Shown piece by piece: positions 59,237-64,000 of a stretch of DNA of 64,000 bases. The stretch lies in assembly GCF_046483665.1 (NCBI RefSeq), contig NZ_JAWOCR010000005.1, forward strand, positions 62,001-126,000, given 5' to 3'. The notes under the pieces are model-generated. The model did not search any database, had not been told where the DNA came from, and saw only the letters and a list, made by a program, of their open reading frames with translations. The number at the start of each line of letters is the position of its first letter. Position 1 is the stretch's first letter. The translations under genes were made by a program, and so were the position numbers. The stretch is from Thiohalophilus sp046483665. GTDB taxonomy: Bacteria; Pseudomonadota; Gammaproteobacteria; UBA6429; Thiohalophilaceae.

Positions 59237-60985
59237 ATGGCTTCTTTGCACGACGCCGATGCCCTGCTGATCTACGAGGTGGGGCCGGTGCGCTGTTGCG
59301 CGCCGACCGGACCTATTGAGCAGATTGTACTGCCGCCTGAGCTGACCCATCCGCCGGGCAGTGACGCCGCGCGGCCGGGGATTTTCCGCCATGGCCAGCA
59401 CCTTGTCAGTGTGATCGATCTGCGCCAGCGCTTTGGTATCGATCCGGCCAACTGGCTACCCGGGCGCCTGGTCATCACGCAACTGGCGCGGGGCTATACC
59501 GGCTTCTGGGTGGATCGGATCGTGGATGTGATCCGCTATCCCGCCGAGGGCTGGGGCGGGCTGCCGCCCCACCTGCCACGCGACACTTTCAGTCGTACGC
59601 TGCTCTACCGGGAACAGATTCACCTGTATACCGAGTTCGAGCAACTGCCCCATCTGCACCCGGCGGGCTTTTTGCGCCAGTACCTGGCCCACCTGGAACC
59701 GGCAGCGCAAAACCCGAATCCAAAGGCTCCGCCTGCCAGTGAGCACCAACTTCATGGGTCACAGACCGGTGTCCGGCCGGCATCTGAGACAACCTCACTG
59801 CCCGCCGCCGATACCAGGTCGGAGCCCGAACCCGTCCCGGCCCCCGCCGTGCCATCGCCTGCCAACAAGCCCACCGAAACCCGACCGAATACCGACTCCG
59901 CCGGCCCGGTACCACCGCAGACGGCGACATCCTGCGAACCCCGCCAGCCCGATACCCCCGCGCCGTCGCCGCAAACCTTCCCGGTCACCGAACCATCGAC
60001 GCCAGCCCGCACGCGCCCCCCGGCACAGCCGATCGCCGCTGGCGGAGCGGGTAAACCGTCAACCCACTCGCCAGCTTCCACGAAGCCGGGGACTCACTCT
60101 GCAGGCCGGCAACCGGTGCCGCGACCAGCCTCCCCGACGCCGCCCGTTGCGAAGGCCGTCAGTCCCCCGCCAGGACCCTCAATCTCGAAATCCCCTTCCG
60201 CCCCCCTTGCAGAGGACACCGGCGGGGGACTGGGGGTGCTGCTTGTTCTGTTACTTCTGCTGGGCGGTGGCGCCGTCGGTATTTATCTATGGTATCCGAC
60301 TGGCGATATCCCGGACCCGGTCGCGGATCTGGTCCCGGATCCGATCCCGGATCCGATCCCGGAGACGTTCAGCGATCCCTCGGCTTCGCCTCCTGTCCTG
60401 TCGGCATCAGCACCGGAACCCATGAGTGAGCGCCCCTCCCACTCATCATCGGCTCGTGAGCCGTTCGCCCCCGCGCCCCCGACAGAGCGACCCTATGCCG
60501 AACCGGCTCCCAAACCGAAACCGGTTCCGGAACCGGATACAAAAGCGGCGCCGCAACTGCCGGCCATCGCGGAGTCCCCCCCGCACGTCCTCGGTGGTCT
60601 GATCCGTACAGCTCCCCCCTATCGGGCCAGCATTGAACAAAGCAGTGAAGGGATTACCCTGATTTTCGAGGCACCGGCCCCCGCCATTCCCGCCGTAACC
60701 ATACCGCCCGGCGAGCCGGCAGATGAAGCGGGACCGCAGGGCGCCACGCTAAAACAATCCGCTGACGAACAGACCGACGCCCCCGCCTCAAACACCCCGC
60801 CCGACCGGGAAGACATCGTCCACGTAGTCGCCCGCGGGGATACCCTGTGGGACATCGCGAAAAAATATGTCGATAACCCCTGGCGCTATCCCGAACTGGC
60901 CGAAAACAGTGATATTCATAACCCGGATCTGATCTACCCCGGCGACAGGGTCCGCATCATTATCTATCGTGGCCAGCGACCGTGA
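59237..60985 (+). CDS. CheW-like - transmembrane - LysM protein
   Basis: 582 residues with an unusual order. A CheW-like domain (about 8-140) carries HLVSVIDLRQRFG, GRLVITQLARGY and GFWVDRIVDVI. A proline/threonine-rich linker (about 155-325) precedes one transmembrane helix (332-353, GLGVLLVLLLLLGGGAVGIY), followed by another proline-rich linker. A LysM domain ends the protein (527-576, VVARGDTLWDIAKKY then PGDRVRIII). The plan implies a cytoplasmic CheW end and a periplasmic peptidoglycan-binding end; orientation is inferred from LysM. Apart from LysM and CheW, no catalytic motif is seen. Neighbours are a HExxH protein and ComFB. Confidence 0.85.
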   Translation: MASLHDADALLIYEVGPVRCCAPTGPIEQIVLPPELTHPPGSDAARPGIFRHGQHLVSVIDLRQRFGIDPANWLPGRLVITQLARGYTGFWVDRIVDVIRYPAEGWGGLPPHLPRDTFSRTLLYREQIHLYTEFEQLPHLHPAGFLRQYLAHLEPAAQNPNPKAPPASEHQLHGSQTGVRPASETTSLPAADTRSEPEPVPAPAVPSPANKPTETRPNTDSAGPVPPQTATSCEPRQPDTPAPSPQTFPVTEPSTPARTRPPAQPIAAGGAGKPSTHSPASTKPGTHSAGRQPVPRPASPTPPVAKAVSPPPGPSISKSPSAPLAEDTGGGLGVLLVLLLLLGGGAVGIYLWYPTGDIPDPVADLVPDPIPDPIPETFSDPSASPPVLSASAPEPMSERPSHSSSAREPFAPAPPTERPYAEPAPKPKPVPEPDTKAAPQLPAIAESPPHVLGGLIRTAPPYRASIEQSSEGITLIFEAPAPAIPAVTIPPGEPADEAGPQGATLKQSADEQTDAPASNTPPDREDIVHVVARGDTLWDIAKKYVDNPWRYPELAENSDIHNPDLIYPGDRVRIIIYRGQRP

Positions 60986-60997
60986 TAAAATTGCCGC

Positions 60998-61510
60998 ATG
61001 TCCACGTCTTTACTCAATCAGGTGATGAGCTGTGCCGCAGCGGGTCTGCCGGCTCTGCGCCAGTTACTGCAGCCCTACGCCCTGAAGGTTGTGATGATCG
61101 CCGATCAGGCCACCTTGCCGGGCAGTTTCTGGGGCGATCCCGAGGCCGGCCTGATCGGCGATCGACTGTTCATTCGCCCACAGACGCCACTCCAGTCCGC
61201 CCTGCATGAAGCCTGTCACTATATCTGCATGGATCCCCGACGCCGGGCCCGACTGCACACCGATGCCGGTGGCGGCTATGACGAGGAAAATGCGGTCTGC
61301 TATCTCCAGGTTCTGCTGGCGGAGCAGCTGCCACACGTTGGCCGGGAGCGCATGTGGGCGGATATGGATAGCTGGGGCTACAGCTTTCGCCTCGGCAGTG
61401 CCCGACGCTGGTTTGAGGACGATGCCGGGGAAGTCCGTCAGTGGCTTGAACAGCAGAATCTCATTGACGCCCGACAACAACCCACCGGCCAGCTGCGCCA
61501 GAGTGCGTAA
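60998..61510 (+). CDS. HExxH zincin-like protein of unknown function
   Basis: 170 residues, no signal peptide. The zinc-protease motif is HEACH at 70-74 (SALHEACHYIC). A following GGGYDEENAVCYLQVLL contains the acidic D95-E-E97 that could supply the third ligand and resembles metalloprotease third-ligand loops. Beyond that I recognise no family. It starts 12 bp after the CheW-LysM gene on the same strand and is likely co-transcribed. A peptidase role is inference from the motif alone. Confidence 0.75.
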   Translation: MSTSLLNQVMSCAAAGLPALRQLLQPYALKVVMIADQATLPGSFWGDPEAGLIGDRLFIRPQTPLQSALHEACHYICMDPRRRARLHTDAGGGYDEENAVCYLQVLLAEQLPHVGRERMWADMDSWGYSFRLGSARRWFEDDAGEVRQWLEQQNLIDARQQPTGQLRQSA

Positions 61511-61575
61511 ACCGGTCAAGATAAAGCACAACACACCGATACAATAGGCATACCCTCGTTATCACCGGAGACGAC

Positions 61576-61854
61576 ATGGCGTTTGAATCGATTCACAACT
61601 ATTACGAGCAACTGGTTCTGGACCAGCTACTGACACTGCGCAACACCGAGTTACAAGTTGAAAGTGACGATTTTCTCTCCGACATTGCCTGTGTTGCACT
61701 CAACCAGTTGCCGGCACGGTATGTTCGCCACAATGTTGATACGGCCTTTTTTATGACCCAGGAAGAACGTCAGGTGATAGACCATGAGGTCAATAAGGCC
61801 GTAAAAAAGGCGATTGACTATGTCAACAAACACCGCGATGATCATCAGCCGTAA
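61576..61854 (+). CDS. ComFB-family protein
   Basis: 92 residues, matching the late-competence ComFB domain: IHNYYEQLVLDQL near the start and DIACVALNQLPARYVRHNVD in the middle. The family is small and helical, and some ComFB proteins bind cyclic dinucleotides. There is no competence gene near it here. It lies between the HExxH protein and apaG on the same strand. Confidence 0.88.
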   Translation: MAFESIHNYYEQLVLDQLLTLRNTELQVESDDFLSDIACVALNQLPARYVRHNVDTAFFMTQEERQVIDHEVNKAVKKAIDYVNKHRDDHQP

Positions 61855-61886
61855 TAAATTAATCACAGCCAACGGCAATTATCACA

Positions 61887-62273
61887 ATGGATCAAACCAG
61901 TCCCGAATATAATACGCAGGTCGAGGTGGAAACCGCCTATATCGAAGAGCAGTCCGACCCGGAGCAGAACCGGTACGTCTTCTCGTATACCATTACCATT
62001 CATAATGGCGGTTCAGTCGCCGCCAAATTACTGACCCGTCACTGGATTATCACCGATGCGGAAGGCAAAGTGCAGGAAGTGGAAGGCGAAGGCGTGGTGG
62101 GAGAACAACCTCATCTTGAACCGGGTGAGCGGTTTCGTTATACCAGCGGTACGGTACTGGAAACCCCGGTCGGCAGTATGCAGGGCACTTACCACATGAT
62201 TGCGGACGATGGTTTTGAATTCGACGCCCGGATTCCTCCCTTCACCCTGGCAATACCTCGCACTCTGCATTAA
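61887..62273 (+). CDS. apaG: ApaG (CO2+/Mg2+ efflux-associated) protein
   Basis: 128 residues, the FN3-like DUF525 fold. The family stretch RYVFSYTITIHNGG then LLTRHWIITDAEGKVQEVEG and VVGEQPHLEPGERFRYTSG is complete, and GSMQGTYHMIADDG ends the core. In enterobacteria apaG lies between rsmA and apaH; here a CheW-LysM/HExxH/ComFB insertion separates rsmA from apaG, and a methyltransferase gene lies between apaG and apaH. Confidence 0.97.
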   Translation: MDQTSPEYNTQVEVETAYIEEQSDPEQNRYVFSYTITIHNGGSVAAKLLTRHWIITDAEGKVQEVEGEGVVGEQPHLEPGERFRYTSGTVLETPVGSMQGTYHMIADDGFEFDARIPPFTLAIPRTLH

Positions 62274-62277
62274 TGGC

Positions 62278-62880
62278 ATGTCGCTCAAGCACAGTTATAC
62301 ACTGCTCGCTCCTCTCTATGATTTAATCGTTAATGGCCCGACTGCCGGCATGCGGCGCAATAGCCTGAGACGTCTCACCGGAGCAACGGATCAAACCATT
62401 CTGGTCAGTGGCATCGGTACTGGCCTGGATATCCCTGATCTGCCTGCCGGTCCCGCCTATATCGGTGTGGATCTGACCACGGCGATGTTACGCCGCGCGC
62501 AACGGCGCCTCAGACAACGCAATGATATCCAGTTGCACTGCGGCGATGTCATGTATCTGCCCTATGCCGATGAGCAATTTGATGTCATTTTGATGCACCT
62601 GATTCTGGCCGTTGTTCCCGAGCCGGAACGCGCCCTGCGCGAAGCCGCCCGGGTGGTACGTCCCGGCGGGCGCATCCTTGTGCTGGACAAGTTTCTGCGC
62701 CATGGGGAGCGGGCTCCGGTGCGACGGGTATTGAACAACGTGATCCGCCATATCGCTACCCGCACCGATGTTGTACTGGAACCCTTACTGGCACAATGTC
62801 CGCAATTACAACTGATCGAGGAAATCCGTCTCGCACCCGGCGGCTGGTTTCATCAGATCGAACTGAGAAAAACAGAGTAA
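62278..62880 (+). CDS. SAM-dependent methyltransferase, class I (PmtA/UbiE-like)
   Basis: 200 residues from ATG 62278 (the frame to 62200 lies within apaG). SAM binding is suggested by LVSGIGTGLDIPDLP and AYIGVDLTTAMLRRAQRR, and the later LPYADEQFDVILMHLILAV is the post-motif II block. Resembles phospholipid- or UbiE-type N/O-methyltransferases; the substrate is not known. Start is 4 bp after the apaG stop, and it is followed 3 bp later by apaH. Confidence 0.85.
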   Translation: MSLKHSYTLLAPLYDLIVNGPTAGMRRNSLRRLTGATDQTILVSGIGTGLDIPDLPAGPAYIGVDLTTAMLRRAQRRLRQRNDIQLHCGDVMYLPYADEQFDVILMHLILAVVPEPERALREAARVVRPGGRILVLDKFLRHGERAPVRRVLNNVIRHIATRTDVVLEPLLAQCPQLQLIEEIRLAPGGWFHQIELRKTE

Positions 62881-62883
62881 TCC

Positions 62884-63717
62884 ATGGCTATCTATGCAAT
62901 CGGCGACCTGCAGGGTTGCCATGACGAGTTTCGTACCCTGCTCGACAAACTCCACTTCGAACCCGAACGCGACCAACTCTGGCTGGTCGGCGACCTGGTC
63001 AATCGCGGTCCCAAATCGCTGGAATGCCTGCGTTACGTCAAATCGATTGACCCCGCCGTCACTGCCGTCCTCGGCAATCACGATCTCCATCTGCTGGCCC
63101 TGGCCGAAGGCGTGGGGAGTACCAGGGATGCCAGCATGCAGGCCATACTGGATGCACCGGATGCTTCAGAACTGCTCGACTGGTTACGACAACGGCCGTT
63201 ACTGCACTACGATGCCGGTCTCAATTACTGCATGACGCATGCCGGCATCTATCCGGGCTGGACTCTGGCCCAGGCACAACAATATGCAAGTGAGCTCGAG
63301 ACAGTCTTGCGTGGTGAAAACTATCCCGCATTTTTTCACAATATGTACGGTGATCAACCGGCGTCCTGGTCGGAACAACTCGAAAGCTGGGACCGGTTAC
63401 GCTTTATCTGCAATGCTTTTACCCGAATGCGCTTTTGCCATAGTGACGGTTCGCTGGAGTTGAATGCCAAGGGCAAACCCGGCGATCCGCCAGCCGGTTG
63501 CCTTCCCTGGTATAACCTGCCGCAACGGGTCGAAATCGACACCACGATTCTGTTCGGCCACTGGGCCGCCCTGGGTCTGCACATCGAGGGCAACATCCAC
63601 TCACTCGACAGCGGCTGCGTCTGGGGCGGCCAGCTCAGCGCCTACCAGCTCGGCCAGCCCGCCAACCGTCATATCACCTGCCACTGCCCCCGAAACTGCC
63701 AACCCGGCACGCCGTGA
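62884..63717 (+). CDS. apaH: Symmetrical diadenosine tetraphosphatase
   Basis: 277 residues. Hydrolyses Ap4A to two ADP, part of the metallophosphatase superfamily. Motifs are GDLQGCHDEF, GDLVNRGPKSLECLRY and GNHDLHLLAL; the later GHWAALGL matches the terminal metal histidine. The end (after about 260) is variable. It precedes the tail of a convergent folA-like gene, as in E. coli. Confidence 0.97.
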   Translation: MAIYAIGDLQGCHDEFRTLLDKLHFEPERDQLWLVGDLVNRGPKSLECLRYVKSIDPAVTAVLGNHDLHLLALAEGVGSTRDASMQAILDAPDASELLDWLRQRPLLHYDAGLNYCMTHAGIYPGWTLAQAQQYASELETVLRGENYPAFFHNMYGDQPASWSEQLESWDRLRFICNAFTRMRFCHSDGSLELNAKGKPGDPPAGCLPWYNLPQRVEIDTTILFGHWAALGLHIEGNIHSLDSGCVWGGQLSAYQLGQPANRHITCHCPRNCQPGTP

Positions 63718-63736
63718 TTTTTAATATAAAGATATT

Positions 63737-63958
63737 AACGCAGAAGCGCAAAGGCGCAGAGAACGCAAAGAAAAGAATAATTAATGGTTTTTAGATCTTT
63801 GTTCATCAAATAATATTTCTCGCACGGTAATAACAATGTCATTACCAGTTCAAATGCCAACCCTGAAATCCTCCCTAACAATCATGGGAATGACCAACAG
63901 TAAGCGGGTCAAATAAAACCTCAATAAAATAACTCTGTGCTCTCTGCGCCTTTGCGTT
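63737..63958. repeat. Inverted-arm intergenic element 3
   Basis: Left arm 63737-63770 (aacgcagaagcgcaaaggcg...) and right arm 63933-63958 (ctctgtgctctctgcgcctt...) are inverted, with about 160 bp of AT-rich, gene-free sequence between. Related arms bound the elements at 46693 and 58981. It lies between convergent apaH and the folA tail. Confidence 0.75.
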
Positions 63959-63971
63959 CTTCTCTTACCTG

Positions 63972-64000
63972 CTAATCCCGACGACGTTCCAGAATGACAT
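63972..64000 (-). CDS. folA: Dihydrofolate reductase, C-terminal end only (partial)
   Basis: The minus strand at the right edge reads VILERRRD and then TAG at 63974-63972. This fits the C-terminus of gammaproteobacterial FolA (e.g. a ...FVTLERR end), and folA lies next to apaH in a convergent layout in E. coli and others. Only eight codons are visible, so this rests on context and a very short match. Confidence 0.5.

Overview
The window reads as a chromosomal segment of a gammaproteobacterium with moderately high GC. The evidence is core synteny: lolB-ispE-tRNA-prs-rplY-pth-ychF, hemA-prfA, gatCAB beside mreBCD-mrdA-rodA-mltB-rlpA-dacA-dat-ybeD-lipB-lipA, and amgK-murU divergent from lptD-surA-pdxA-rsmA...apaG...apaH, with the tail of a probable folA at the right edge. 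A lineage near the sulfur-oxidising Chromatiales/Thiohalomonadales is only an inference; nothing in the window names the species.

Layout. 1-1580: the 5' part of a membrane GGDEF-EAL regulator, running off the left edge. 2.2-10.2 kb (minus): tRNA-Met, ychF, pth, rplY, prs, tRNA-Gln, ispE, a degenerate Rieske-like membrane protein, lolB and a TPR lipoprotein. 10.4-12.7 kb: hemA-prfA. 12.7-27.3 kb: an accessory stretch between prfA and prmC, which are neighbours in many relatives. It holds a beta carbonic anhydrase, a frameshifted IS110/IS1111-type element, small orphan genes, three decayed genes (phnA tail, lipoprotein, MAPEG protein), an eight-gene Mrp-like cation/proton antiporter operon on the minus strand, an amidase and a HAD hydrolase. 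27.3-29.7 kb: prmC, a small CxxC protein and moeB. 29.8-34.1 kb (minus): hslO, gatB, gatA, gatC. 34.2-45.9 kb: cell-shape, peptidoglycan and lipoate genes. 45.9-53.4 kb: YdcF-like protein, an L,D-transpeptidase paired with a TPR protein that shares its C-terminal domain, an M14 aspartoacylase-like and GCS2 ligase pair, and murU-amgK. 53.6-63.7 kb: outer-membrane biogenesis and rRNA methylation genes, then a CheW-TM-LysM protein, a HExxH protein, ComFB, apaG, a methyltransferase and apaH.

The dominant theme is envelope construction: Rod-complex peptidoglycan synthesis and trimming, muropeptide recycling (AmgK-MurU), lipoprotein and LPS export (LolB, LptD, SurA). Translation (GatCAB, PrfA/PrmC, Pth, YchF, RplY) and cofactor genes (IspE, HemA, PdxA, LipAB, MoeB) are interleaved.

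The window is also rich in small repeats: a 143-144 bp terminal-inverted-repeat element in two inverted copies bracketing 14.3-28.8 kb; three intergenic elements bounded by inverted arms of the AACGCAGAGGCGCAAAGG type; at least nine short arrays with 7-bp period, several overlapping gene 3' ends; and a duplicated tRNA-Gln 3' end resembling an attachment site. The strongest candidates for new biology are the CheW-TM-LysM protein with its neighbours, the cluster-less Rieske-like protein, and the Mrp variant with three MrpD-like subunits, one lacking the usual TM glutamate.
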